A DNA stretch of 64,000 nt from assembly GCF_032380655.1 (NCBI RefSeq), contig NZ_JAWDIY010000004.1, positions 186,001 through 250,000 of the forward strand, in the 5' to 3' direction. Shown here piece by piece: positions 9,525 to 18,636 of this stretch (position 1 is the first letter of the stretch; every line of letters begins with the position of its first letter). Source of the DNA: Diplocloster hominis. Its GTDB lineage: Bacteria > Bacillota > Clostridia > Lachnospirales > Lachnospiraceae. The position numbers were made by a program, and so were the translations under genes. Below the pieces are notes generated by a model that did no database searches, had not been told where the DNA came from, and saw only the letters and a program-made list of their open reading frames with translations.

Positions 9525-9603
9525 AAAAAGGGCTGCTGCACAAAGGGGAGCATTCAGCTTCTGACATGGTGCATCCTGAATACCTATTCCTGTGCAGCAG
9601 CCC
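9525..9603 (-). terminator. Intercistronic terminator between binding protein and permease
   Basis: A 13-bp perfect stem (GGGCTGCTGCACA at 9530-9542 and TGTGCAGCAGCCC at 9591-9603) with an inner ATTCAG/CTGAAT stem is followed on the minus strand by TTTTTGCG. It lies 17 bp after the binding-protein stop. Such a leaky terminator would make the binding protein more abundant than the permeases (inference from position). Confidence 0.75.
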
Positions 9604-9620
9604 CAACCCGTCCGGGACTG

Positions 9621-11021
9621 TTAGAATCCCGGCGCCTGTTTTTCCTTCATATATTTATCAACATCACCCTGGAACCGCTCCAGCAGCGCCTGTCCATCCA
9701 TCTTCCCTTTCGAGGGCGCCTCCAGATAATATACCCACAGGGTACTGCTGAATAAGGGCTGCAGATCGTTGAGGATCGGGTTCATCTCCTCCACCAGCTT
9801 CCCGCTGTCCAGATATTCCTGATAGAGCTTGAGCACTTCCTCATTCATCTTCCCGCCGTCCACATCCGGGAATGCCGGGAATCCGGCGTTTTCCTCAAAC
9901 CAGAGATTGCAGTATTCCGGGGTGGACCACAGATTGAAGATCTCTTTTACCGTATCCAGATTCTTAGAGTCTTTGTATGCGGAAAATCCGATGGAATTAT
10001 ACACTGCCCCCATGACATCATTCTTGTCAAAATCTGCCGGCATATTAAACATCCCGATCTGAGCATCCGGGAAAGTCCCCTCGATCGTACCGACCATCAG
10101 GGAGGTTCCGTACAGCATGGCCCCTTCCCCTTTTGACAGCCGCTCCAGACAGCTGTCATAGCTGACGGTCAGATAGTCCTCATTGACATAGCCCTTCGTA
10201 AAATTGGACAGGTAGTTATCGATCACCTGTGCGAGCTCCGGGTAATCCGTAAGCTTCGCCTGATTGCTGAGCACTGCATCGGCGAACTCGTAGCTCTTCT
10301 CATCGCTGCCGAAAGCGCGGCTGAAGCCTGATGTCATCCAGATCTGCGGTACCCAGGTGTCGGACGGGAGCAGTATCGGGGTAACACCCGCTGCTTTCAG
10401 CGTCTCACACATCTGGTCAAATTCCTCCGGTGTCTTGGGAAGATTCGTGATTCCGTTCTCTTCCAACACCTTCTTATTATAGATCATACCCTGTATTCCA
10501 TTGAAGGACTTGAAGGTAAACGAATAGATTTTCCCGTCGTCATGGGTGGAGATATCCGGATTAACCAGACGTGACGTCCACGCTTCCCCTGTCAAATCCG
10601 CCAGGTACTTCGGCGCATCAATCAGGCCGTACAGCTGGGGCACACTGTAATCGATCATATCCGGGCATTCCCCGGATCCCAGTTTCATTTTCAGCAGGTT
10701 ATCATACTGGTCGTCCGGTACTACCTGCAGATCCACCGTGATATTTTCTTCCTCTTTCAATTTGGTGATCATTTTCCCAAGTCCCGGATAATTTCTGGAC
10801 TGCATCACCATGGCGGAGACTCTTCTCTCTTCCTTGTCCCCCGCATCCGCTGCCTGATTCTTATCCGCCTGACTCTCTTCTTTTACCGCAGGACTCTCCT
10901 CCGCCGTACTGCTGTCCGGCTTGGATGGCTGCGCCGCCTGGCCGCATCCCGCTAACCCTGATACCCCGACCATCACCGTACATAGCAGCGCACATAGCCG
11001 GTTCACACTTTTCTTTTTCAT
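9621..11021 (-). CDS. ABC transporter sugar-binding lipoprotein (CUT1)
   Basis: Extracellular lipid-anchored receptor of the fucosidase/sulfatase locus. The signal peptide ends in an LAGC lipobox, followed by a Ser/Glu/Lys-rich linker to about residue 65, then a family 1 extracellular binding-protein fold (466 aa in total). A strong AAAGGAGG box lies 8 bases before the ATG. It is 78 bp downstream of the AraC-type regulator and followed by a terminator-like hairpin, then two permeases. A perfect AAGCGCTT palindrome at 11065-11072 in the 5' gap could be a regulator or CcpA-like site, but it fits the cre consensus poorly. The ligand is probably a sulfated, fucosylated saccharide (inference). Confidence 0.92.
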   Translation of the reverse strand: MKKKSVNRLCALLCTVMVGVSGLAGCGQAAQPSKPDSSTAEESPAVKEESQADKNQAADAGDKEERRVSAMVMQSRNYPGLGKMITKLKEEENITVDLQVVPDDQYDNLLKMKLGSGECPDMIDYSVPQLYGLIDAPKYLADLTGEAWTSRLVNPDISTHDDGKIYSFTFKSFNGIQGMIYNKKVLEENGITNLPKTPEEFDQMCETLKAAGVTPILLPSDTWVPQIWMTSGFSRAFGSDEKSYEFADAVLSNQAKLTDYPELAQVIDNYLSNFTKGYVNEDYLTVSYDSCLERLSKGEGAMLYGTSLMVGTIEGTFPDAQIGMFNMPADFDKNDVMGAVYNSIGFSAYKDSKNLDTVKEIFNLWSTPEYCNLWFEENAGFPAFPDVDGGKMNEEVLKLYQEYLDSGKLVEEMNPILNDLQPLFSSTLWVYYLEAPSKGKMDGQALLERFQGDVDKYMKEKQAPGF

Positions 11022-11099
11022 TAGTTAAATCCTCCTTTCTTTTATGTGCTCATGTTACCATTTCAAGCGCTTATGGAGAATGTAAGAAAGAAAAATTTT

Positions 11100-12602
11100 C
11101 TATGGATTATTGGAAACTCTTTTTCGATACTCCGAAGGTGCCATTCCCTCCTGTTTTTTAAATATCTTAGAAAAATACATGGAATCCTGATAACCGATCT
11201 CCTCTGCGATCTTCTTCAATGAGATCTCCGGCACCGCTGACAGCAGTTCCTTTGCTTTCTTCAAGCGCAGTCTCTGAAGGTATTCATTGGGCGTACATTC
11301 ATAATGTTCCCGGAAAATAGACCGCAGATAGATCGGCACAAATCCGAACCGTTCCTGGAGGACGGCACTGGTAATCTGTGTGGCGAACTGTTCTTCCAGA
11401 TACTTCTTCATCTCCCAGGCCAACGCCTTTTTATTGCCCCCCTCACTGACATTGAAGCGGAAGCAGTATAAAATCACTTCCTGCAGTCCTTCTTCGATTT
11501 CCTGCAGGTCATACCCCTGTTCCATCACCTTCAGAATGTCTTCCTCCAGATCGGCATAGGCGCACTCACAGTTGGCCCTTCCGCAGATATTCTGGAAAAA
11601 ACGTTTGATGTTGTCCACCAGCACGCTTCTGATATCCCCCGTCAACTCTAACTCATGGCGCAGCGCACGGGAAATCCCTTCGATACTGTTATAAACCGCA
11701 ACGAAACCGCTGTCCCTGGGCCTGCTTTGCAGGGCCTCAAAGTCCTCCCGCCGTTCACCAATATGCATAGGGAAAAAGCCGGAAGCCGATATCCGCATGT
11801 TTTTCTTAGCCAACCGTCCCAGTTCTTCATAGGCCCTGTGAATCTGACCCATAGCAACAGGTGTCTCCCCTAAGATAGCCGTCACAGGCACCCCCTCTTC
11901 CTGATCCAGCTGTTGTATGAGCGTCCTTATTCTCCTGCTCACACCCGTAACCGTTTCTTTAACCAGCAGGATCCACTCCGCCTGGTATCTCCCATTGATC
12001 AGCCAATAGCTTTCGGCTGGAAACTCCCGTCCCAGCAGCTCACGGATTCTTTTTACACGCTCTTTTTGCCGGACGGTCATAAAATAGCCTTCGTCTGTCA
12101 TCTGGTAGGTCCCGGCCCAGAAAGCTCCGATATAATACTTTTCCCCGTCCAGTCCCAACCCGCTCTTCGCACTGTCCTCTCCTAACAACAGATGCTCATG
12201 AAGTTCCTGCATCCGTTTATAATCCCTGGCCTGAAACTCGTCCTCCAGTTTATCAAGCAGATCCGCCAGTTTTTCCTTGTTCAAAGGCTTTAGCAGGTAT
12301 TCTTTCACCCCATAGCAGATCGCCTGCTGGGCATAGGCGAATTCCCGGTAACCGCTTACTATGACGGTTACCACCTGCAGCTTTTGATCCTGGATATATT
12401 TTAATACCTCCATACCGTCCAGCACCGGCATGTTGATGTCCAGAAACGCCAGCGAGATTTTGTGGTTTTTAAGCGCCTCGATCGCTTCCTGCCCGTCCGC
12501 AGCCCTGGCTGCCACGTGAAAAGCCACGTTCAGCTTCTCGATATTATTACTCAGGTTCCTCAACAGGGGAAGTTCATCTTCCGCCACCAATACTTCAATC
12601 AT
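11100..12602 (-). CDS. Response regulator with C-terminal AraC-type DNA-binding domain
   Basis: Transcriptional regulator of the YesN type. The N-terminal receiver domain carries the phospho-acceptor Asp55 in LAFLDINMP; a long middle region follows, and the last 100 residues are two AraC-type helix-turn-helix motifs (FGFVPIYLRSIFREH, then EIGYQDSMYFSKIFKK). Length is 500 aa. The start overlaps the end of the sensor kinase gene by 8 bp, so the pair is coupled. It precedes the importer, fucosidase and sulfatase genes on the same strand and most likely activates them when the sensor detects the substrate. Confidence 0.93.
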   Translation of the reverse strand: MIEVLVAEDELPLLRNLSNNIEKLNVAFHVAARAADGQEAIEALKNHKISLAFLDINMPVLDGMEVLKYIQDQKLQVVTVIVSGYREFAYAQQAICYGVKEYLLKPLNKEKLADLLDKLEDEFQARDYKRMQELHEHLLLGEDSAKSGLGLDGEKYYIGAFWAGTYQMTDEGYFMTVRQKERVKRIRELLGREFPAESYWLINGRYQAEWILLVKETVTGVSRRIRTLIQQLDQEEGVPVTAILGETPVAMGQIHRAYEELGRLAKKNMRISASGFFPMHIGERREDFEALQSRPRDSGFVAVYNSIEGISRALRHELELTGDIRSVLVDNIKRFFQNICGRANCECAYADLEEDILKVMEQGYDLQEIEEGLQEVILYCFRFNVSEGGNKKALAWEMKKYLEEQFATQITSAVLQERFGFVPIYLRSIFREHYECTPNEYLQRLRLKKAKELLSAVPEISLKKIAEEIGYQDSMYFSKIFKKQEGMAPSEYRKRVSNNP

Positions 12603-14349
12603 TCTTCAATCCTCCGATACACACCACTGCGCCCTCGCTCCCGATTCCAGGCATCTTAATTTCAAAAAGCATTGCATTTCCATAATTCATCCACAGACGC
12701 ATCATCACATTGATCAGCGACAACCCGCCGATCTTCAGATTCTCCATCATTTCCTTGGGCTTCTTCGTCTGTATCAGGGAAAGCTGCCTGCTGATCTCTT
12801 CCATCTGCTCCTGATCCATGCCCACACCGTTATCCCGCACTTCCAGATACCAGTTCCTCTCGTCTTCATAGCATCGGATTTCGAGCTGCCATGGAAACCC
12901 CTTCTTCTTAAATCCATGCCGGAAACAATTCTCCACCAGAGGCTGCAGGACATACTTGGGAATCTGTATCCGGCAGTCGATCCCGGAAGAGATCCGGTAC
13001 TCAAATTTGTCCTCGTAGCGCACTTTCATAAGATCCAGATAATTCTCGGCATGCCTGATCTCCTCCTGCACCTGTACCCGGGCATCGCCGTATTCGGTGT
13101 TGTACCGGATCATCTCCGACAGCTTCTGGCACATAAGGACCGCTTTTTCATTTTCCCCCTCATCTGCCAGCGCCCCGATGACAGCGATGGCATTGTGGAT
13201 GAAATGAGGGTCCATCTGGGCCTGTAATGCCAGCAGCTGGGCGTTGAGCTCACTGGTCCTGGCGAGAACCACTTCGTCCATGGACTGGCGCAGATTTCCC
13301 ATCATCTGATTAAATGCCGTTTCTATGTGGGCAAATTCATCATAACCGCCTTCCAGCACAAGTCCTTGTTCCGCTCCTCCACCCTCAATTTTCGTTACCG
13401 ATTCACACAACTTTATGAGCGGGCTGGTCAGCCTGGTCAGAATCGATTTCTGTATGATAAACACTCCGCCGGTCAATACAATCAGCACGGCCAGGATGGT
13501 GAGCATCATATTCCGCATGAACACCGCCTGTCCGCTGTTATCCCGCTCCATCTCTATCTGAATACCATATTTCTCTATCGGAACGGCCCGGCGGATAATT
13601 GCCTTATCTTTCACCGACTCGGGAATCTCTCTGTCCGAGCCGAACAGAAACTCTTTGCTCTTAAGATCCTTCACGCAGAAATATTCGGTGTCGGCCCCGG
13701 TGTTGAGCATCCTGCCCAACACTGTTATGGATAACTGCACCTCCACATAACCAAGAGGGGTCCCCCTTAACATTGGGTCTTCCTGGATCGCGCGGATCAC
13801 CGACACGTATCCCGGATTTGATTTCAATGTCAGCCGGTCCTCCCGGCAGTTTTCGTAAAGGCTGTATATCCCATCCTGCGCCAGTTCCTTCTCTATGTTG
13901 TCTATGCGATCCGATCCAAGGTATTCCACCACTTTTTCATTGTCCACCGCATTACCTGTATAGACAAAATCCCCGTACCGGTTATAGATACATACGCGGC
14001 TGGCCACATCTGTCTTCAGGATATAAGACCACATAAATTCATGGATACGCTTCGTCTCCACCACTTCACTCTGAAAATAATTGTCAGGATTCTGAACATC
14101 CAGATCTTTTAATACACCCACTATGTAATTGTTCGTGCTCAGCTGCAGGGCGATACTGTCCAGCATTTCGATAGAAGTCTCCATCCCGCTACTCACCTTC
14201 TGGATCGTGCGCTCCATCTCTTCCGCATTTTGGTCCGAACGGATATCCAGATAATACCAGAGAAAGGAAACCAGAAATACCATGATGATGGCTCCGATCA
14301 CGCATACGTTGGTGAGAAGCAGTTTAAAGCGGAATTTGTATTTGCGCAT
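12595..14349 (-). CDS. Sensor histidine kinase, YesM/HPK7 type
   Basis: Membrane sensor partner of the AraC-type regulator. Topology: N-terminal helix at about 10-30, an extracellular sensing domain of about 250 aa, a second helix at about 282-305, HAMP, then the His_kinase domain with the phospho-accepting His in QMDPHFIHNA. The ATPase domain has the N box (LQPLVENCFRHG) and G box (VRDNGVGMD). Length is 584 aa. A GGGAGG box lies 7 bases before the ATG. It is the first gene of the operon. Sensors of this kind often detect the extracellular sugar directly or through the binding protein. Confidence 0.93.
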   Translation of the reverse strand: MRKYKFRFKLLLTNVCVIGAIIMVFLVSFLWYYLDIRSDQNAEEMERTIQKVSSGMETSIEMLDSIALQLSTNNYIVGVLKDLDVQNPDNYFQSEVVETKRIHEFMWSYILKTDVASRVCIYNRYGDFVYTGNAVDNEKVVEYLGSDRIDNIEKELAQDGIYSLYENCREDRLTLKSNPGYVSVIRAIQEDPMLRGTPLGYVEVQLSITVLGRMLNTGADTEYFCVKDLKSKEFLFGSDREIPESVKDKAIIRRAVPIEKYGIQIEMERDNSGQAVFMRNMMLTILAVLIVLTGGVFIIQKSILTRLTSPLIKLCESVTKIEGGGAEQGLVLEGGYDEFAHIETAFNQMMGNLRQSMDEVVLARTSELNAQLLALQAQMDPHFIHNAIAVIGALADEGENEKAVLMCQKLSEMIRYNTEYGDARVQVQEEIRHAENYLDLMKVRYEDKFEYRISSGIDCRIQIPKYVLQPLVENCFRHGFKKKGFPWQLEIRCYEDERNWYLEVRDNGVGMDQEQMEEISRQLSLIQTKKPKEMMENLKIGGLSLINVMMRLWMNYGNAMLFEIKMPGIGSEGAVVCIGGLKND

Positions 14350-14553
14350 CTTTCATCCTCCCTCATTGGACTTTATCCTGATATCTTCTGTATATGGCAG
14401 GCACTTTCCCATTTTATCATAAGCAGCCCTGTTTGGCGAAATAGTTCTGAATTTAAGTATAACAGATCTCTATAAAAAGTGGATATTTATTGCTTTGATT
14501 CCTGTGGATGTGTTTTGGGAGAGCTTAACCGCAGCGGACATTCCAGTATAAAT

Positions 14554-14710
14554 AGAGTTCCGCTTGCGGAACTCTCCGCCTGCGGCGGGCCGCGTAAGCG
14601 GCATCTTCCTTTCCTCCGCAGTGCGATCCCCGCGGAGCGTTTTATTTCATAGGAGCACTTTCCCATGAAATAAAGAATATCCCACCCGTCCTTTTATGAC
14701 TTGTGGGATA
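14554..14710. repeat. Cluster of palindromes in a 397-bp gene-free gap
   Basis: The gap 14350-14746 holds no gene but at least four hairpins. AGAGTTCCGC/GCGGAACTCT sits at 14554-14575 with a 2-base loop. GC-rich CCGCC/GGCGG and GCCGC/GCGGC stems follow at once. TTTATTTCAT/ATGAAATAAA lies at 14641-14674 and TATCCCAC/GTGGGATA at 14678-14710. The last two can act as terminators for the operon ending at 14747. The GC-rich pair resembles REP-type intergenic repeats. Confidence 0.55.
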
Positions 14711-14746
14711 CTCTCCATACATTCCTGTTCACTTATACATTCCTGC

Positions 14747-16105
14747 TCACTTATCAATTACCGCCATAGTCCTGTCCACCAGCTCCCTGATGCTGATCTG
14801 ATGAAATCCTGACACTCCGGTTTTCAGCGAATCTCCAACCGGCTCCTTCCAATGATCCGGAATCCTCTCAAAGCCTGCGGCCAGGCCCACGATGGAGCCC
14901 ACGGTCGCCCCGTTACAGTCCGTATCGAATCCGCATTCCATAGCGATTCCGAGACTCTTCTCAAAATCCAGCTCCCCATACAGTAGGGACAGAGCCACCA
15001 CAACCGCGTTGCTGATGGTGTGGCACCAATCGTGGCTGCTGGTTTCATCAAACTGATTATGCAGCTTCTCAATGACGTCTCCCAGGCCAACTCCCATCCT
15101 GTAGTCCTTTCGCACCTGTTCGAGTGCGCTGTACAGACGGCTGGTGACCGGGATCTGCGCTGTGCCCGCCTCCAGGATCTTTTCCGGCTCCCGGACCGCA
15201 TAAGCCGCAGCCAGCATGGCCGCTACGAACATTTCCCCATATATACCGTTCTTCACATGGGATATCCTGGCATCCTTCCAGGCAAGGGAAGCTGCCCGTT
15301 CCGGGTCCCCAGGGCATACATATCCGAAGATATCCGCCCGGATCTGCGCACCGATCCATTCCCGGTAGGGATTTTTCCACCAGCCGCACCTGGGAGCCTC
15401 TATCAGATTCCCGATATTGCGGTAAGCCACCCGCTCCGATGTGGAGACATGTCCCATCGGGAGGCTGGTAATCCATGTCCATGCCACATCATCACTGGTA
15501 AACTCATATCCGTATTCTTCCAGCACCTTTAATCCCAGAGCCGTGTAGTTGGTATCGTCATCTTCGGTCATCATGGTCACATTGTTGATCCAGTGTGTAA
15601 TATTGTCGCAAAAAGCATTTTCCCCATCATTGGAAACCTGATATTTATCAATAATCTCCCGGGGTACATCGGAGGAAAGGAAATGCCGGACCGGATAATT
15701 ATCCGTATCCGCCAAAAATCCCCTGATTCTGTCCCGATGCCATCCCTCGATCGGCTGTCCCAGCAGGCATCCGGCACAACGCCCCACCCACGCGCCATAT
15801 ATTTTATCGAAGAGCTGCTCTTTTGGGACGATCCATTTCTGAGGCCTTATCTTCTCCCTCAGCTTTCGGATCTCTTCCAATTCATCCGGTTCCTGATGGG
15901 GACAGGTTTCCCTGACCGGAAGGGCTTCGATCTCTTCCAGCAGCCGGTACGCCTTCTCCTCTCTTTCCTTCGTATATTCCGGAAGCTTTAAGATTTCAGC
16001 AGCCGGTTCTTTATACGCCGATACATCTTTCCCTTCTTCTTCGGACTGGATCAGTTCCACCGGCAGATACTCCGCATAGGTCATCCACTCTGTATTTTTA
16101 ATCAT
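14747..16105 (-). CDS. ADP-ribosylglycohydrolase-family protein
   Basis: A DraG/ARH-fold hydrolase. The all-helical domain begins near residue 100 with KIYGAWVGRCAGCLLGQPIEG (seen as two pieces: GAWVGRCAGC and LLGQPIEG). The magnesium ligands lie in EDDDTNYT (181-188) and in the C-terminal DTDCNGATVGS. The first 95 residues form an extra, mostly helical charged segment. The family removes ADP-ribose from proteins or acts on N-glycosidic bonds; a role in sugar or nucleoside catabolism is plausible here because it is the last gene of a carbohydrate-import operon. Its start overlaps the upstream gene by 4 bp (ATGA). The actual substrate is unknown. Confidence 0.85.
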   Translation of the reverse strand: MIKNTEWMTYAEYLPVELIQSEEEGKDVSAYKEPAAEILKLPEYTKEREEKAYRLLEEIEALPVRETCPHQEPDELEEIRKLREKIRPQKWIVPKEQLFDKIYGAWVGRCAGCLLGQPIEGWHRDRIRGFLADTDNYPVRHFLSSDVPREIIDKYQVSNDGENAFCDNITHWINNVTMMTEDDDTNYTALGLKVLEEYGYEFTSDDVAWTWITSLPMGHVSTSERVAYRNIGNLIEAPRCGWWKNPYREWIGAQIRADIFGYVCPGDPERAASLAWKDARISHVKNGIYGEMFVAAMLAAAYAVREPEKILEAGTAQIPVTSRLYSALEQVRKDYRMGVGLGDVIEKLHNQFDETSSHDWCHTISNAVVVALSLLYGELDFEKSLGIAMECGFDTDCNGATVGSIVGLAAGFERIPDHWKEPVGDSLKTGVSGFHQISIRELVDRTMAVIDK

Positions 16106-17772
16106 AGCACTCTCTCCTCCTCTTTATAATCCTCTTCCTTAGTCCCGGTTACCCCCGGGGAATCCTCCGTCAAGTCCGGAAAAAAGCACAACCTTTTCCC
16201 GGAGCTGTCCATACCTGTAATCCGGTTGCCTTCATAGCGGACATGGAACCGATGATCCCGGAATTGGTATTGAATACGAACCGGGTCGAATGTCATCGGA
16301 ATCCGGACCGGAACATGCAGCGGCAGATCATACAGATAAAGCCATCCGCCGCTCATATCCCAGCGGATCTTCTGCCGGTCAAGCGCAGCCGAAAGCGGCT
16401 CTTCCCGGATCCCCTGATGCAGACGGATACGCGCGCTGAGCGGTCTTTTCACCATGATTTCCGCATTTCCATCATGTTCGTAGGGACTCCGGAAGCGAAG
16501 CGACGGATCTTCCCTATCAAACAGCAGATTCACATCGGCGATTCCTTCCTGATAGCGGACCACATGGCCGTATGCCTGACATAACCCGCTCACACCGCCG
16601 CCCACGATATCCCAGTTAAAAGACATCTGGCTGCCTGGTTCGTATTCATGACCGTAAGGGCAGGGAAACCCAAATGCCCCCTGCATCCTGCTGCCGAACC
16701 GGTCGGTAGCAGGGTCTTGGGCAACTTCATCCGGAAGCCAGCTTACGTCCAGAAGCTGGGACGGCAGCACGTGTCCGCGGATCATGCGGTCGGCCATATC
16801 ATAATATTCCGGATATCCCGCTCTGCCCAGACACAGACATGCCTCCATCAGATCACAGGTGTTATTGATCTCTCCCACCAGATCGTCGGGCCTCCCCGCA
16901 TTTTCCAGGCACCAGCCGAAATCCAGGGCGATCTGACCGAATCCATTTTCAAAAAACGCCCGCACCCGGTCCAGGATCTGACTGTCATGCAGAAGATCTC
17001 CCAGCATCGCCACCCCGGATATGGTCGAGGTCGTCGAGTGGATATGTCTGGCAAACAGATCCGCATCAAAGGTTCCGTCCTGGCGCAGCATGACACAAAA
17101 ACAGGTCTTTGTCAGACGGATGGCCTGACTTAACGCCTCCGGCAGCGGCCATTCCCGGTATAGGCGCACCAGAGCGCCGATATACCGCCCCAATGTGGAC
17201 GAAAACCGGTATACCTCGGCAGAATCGCTGGCCCCGCACATCACTTTTCCACCGCGTTCCTTTTCATACTGCTCGGTTTTCCACATTCCGGTATCAAAAT
17301 CTGCATAGGTATCCACCATTTGAATCAGGTGTACCGCCATTTTCTTCGCCTGCTCATCATCCGGATTTCTCTTTATCATAGAAGTAAAGGCATACATTGC
17401 TTCCCGAAGATTATGTAAATCACACAGAGGGACTTCTTCGAATGTATTCAGATCCAGATTGGCCGGCATACCTGTTTGATTATCAAATATGTGAAATGCC
17501 CAGTACCTCAGATGCTCATAGATTTCCTCCGGTACTGCCTCCCCGGTTATAAAAGATGCATTCACCAGAGCGTCCCACCATCTGCCCATGGTGTGCACCG
17601 CGCTGTAGCTTTCATGGTGGCTGTTTCCCAGGCGTTCCTCTTCGACATAATTATAGAAATAGGGCAGATACCGCCTGGCCGGATCATACCATGTCAGCAT
17701 CGGCCGCATGCCCTGCCGGATCGCCAGCATGAGGTCAGAATCGTTACTCTTCACATACTTGGGATATTCCAT
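16102..17772 (-). CDS. Uncharacterised (alpha/alpha)6-type protein, possible glycosidase
   Basis: A soluble 556-aa protein without signal peptide. I do not recognise a specific family. It is rich in Trp, His and acidic motifs spread through helices (GNSHHESYSAVHTMGRWWD near residue 50; IHSTTSTISGVAMLGDL; GEINNTCDLMEACLCLGRAGYPEYYD), a pattern typical of (alpha/alpha)6 barrel enzymes such as GH127-like proteins, ending in a beta-rich region from about residue 410. A GGAGGAAAAGCAA ribosome site precedes the ATG. Position between two permeases and an ADP-ribosylglycohydrolase-like gene suggests it cleaves the imported substrate. The enzymatic role is inferred, not shown. Confidence 0.7.
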   Translation of the reverse strand: MEYPKYVKSNDSDLMLAIRQGMRPMLTWYDPARRYLPYFYNYVEEERLGNSHHESYSAVHTMGRWWDALVNASFITGEAVPEEIYEHLRYWAFHIFDNQTGMPANLDLNTFEEVPLCDLHNLREAMYAFTSMIKRNPDDEQAKKMAVHLIQMVDTYADFDTGMWKTEQYEKERGGKVMCGASDSAEVYRFSSTLGRYIGALVRLYREWPLPEALSQAIRLTKTCFCVMLRQDGTFDADLFARHIHSTTSTISGVAMLGDLLHDSQILDRVRAFFENGFGQIALDFGWCLENAGRPDDLVGEINNTCDLMEACLCLGRAGYPEYYDMADRMIRGHVLPSQLLDVSWLPDEVAQDPATDRFGSRMQGAFGFPCPYGHEYEPGSQMSFNWDIVGGGVSGLCQAYGHVVRYQEGIADVNLLFDREDPSLRFRSPYEHDGNAEIMVKRPLSARIRLHQGIREEPLSAALDRQKIRWDMSGGWLYLYDLPLHVPVRIPMTFDPVRIQYQFRDHRFHVRYEGNRITGMDSSGKRLCFFPDLTEDSPGVTGTKEEDYKEEERVL

Positions 17773-17799
17773 TTGCTTTTCCTCCTTCTCTGCTTCTCT

Positions 17800-18636
17800 C
17801 TATCCCTTCACGCTTCCCGAGGTCATCCCCTCCACGAAAGAATCCTGCATCAGGAAATAGATGACCACAATCGGCAGGATTGAAATAATTGCCGCCGCGT
17901 AGATGAATCCGAAATCACTGCCGCTCTTTCCCACGAAATTATAAAATCTCAGCGAAACTGTCCGCATTGACTCCTGCTGCAAAAAGGTATTGGAGAACAG
18001 GAATTCATTCCACGTATTCACAAAAACGATCAGCAGGACACTGGTAAAGATCGGCTTGGCTAACGGCACCACATTGTATATAAAATTCTGCATTTCCCCG
18101 GCGCCGTCGATCCGGGCGGCTTCGTCCAGTTCTTTTGGCAGTCCCTCGAAAAATGCATACATGAACATAAAATTAAAACTGATATTGATTGCCGAGTAAA
18201 TCAGTATCATCCCCAGATGGGTATTGACCAGATTGATTTTATAAAAGAAAAAGAATAAGGGTACGATAATGGCAAATGTGGGCACCGCCAGGCCTGCCAC
18301 GAAGTATGTGTGAAAGAACCGCGGAAAGAAGCAGTGCATCTTGGTCAGTCCGTACACCGCAAATGCCACGATCAGGAGTACAATGACAGAGGAACCGATA
18401 CCGATCACCAGACTGTTCCCGTATGCCTGCAGATATCCTCCCTGCACCCATGCCTGGACATAATTGGAGAAATCCAGGGATACAGGCAGGCCCACCAGCT
18501 GTCTGCCGATCTCTTCATTACTTCTCATGGAATTGAGCAAAACCACTGCCAGCGGTACAATCTGCAGCAGTGTGATGACTGCCGCTATGGTTAACTTCAC
18601 CGCCTTTGACCGTTTCTTCTTCTGTGCTAATGTCAT
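17800..18636 (-). CDS. ABC sugar transporter permease, MalG type
   Basis: Second permease of the importer whose binding-protein gene is interrupted by the tet(W) element. It has 278 aa, six predicted helices, the EAA loop FFEGLPKELDEAARIDG and the C-terminal MTSGSVKG. It overlaps the upstream permease gene by 4 bp (ATGA), so the two are translationally coupled. The start 27 bp upstream of the next gene's ribosome site keeps the operon compact. Confidence 0.93.
   Translation of the reverse strand: MTLAQKKKRSKAVKLTIAAVITLLQIVPLAVVLLNSMRSNEEIGRQLVGLPVSLDFSNYVQAWVQGGYLQAYGNSLVIGIGSSVIVLLIVAFAVYGLTKMHCFFPRFFHTYFVAGLAVPTFAIIVPLFFFFYKINLVNTHLGMILIYSAINISFNFMFMYAFFEGLPKELDEAARIDGAGEMQNFIYNVVPLAKPIFTSVLLIVFVNTWNEFLFSNTFLQQESMRTVSLRFYNFVGKSGSDFGFIYAAAIISILPIVVIYFLMQDSFVEGMTSGSVKG

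Noticed and set aside
11063..11074. AAGCGCTT palindrome before the binding-protein gene as a CcpA cre site
   Set aside because: Several of the conserved outer bases of the cre consensus do not match; kept only as a note in the gene entry.
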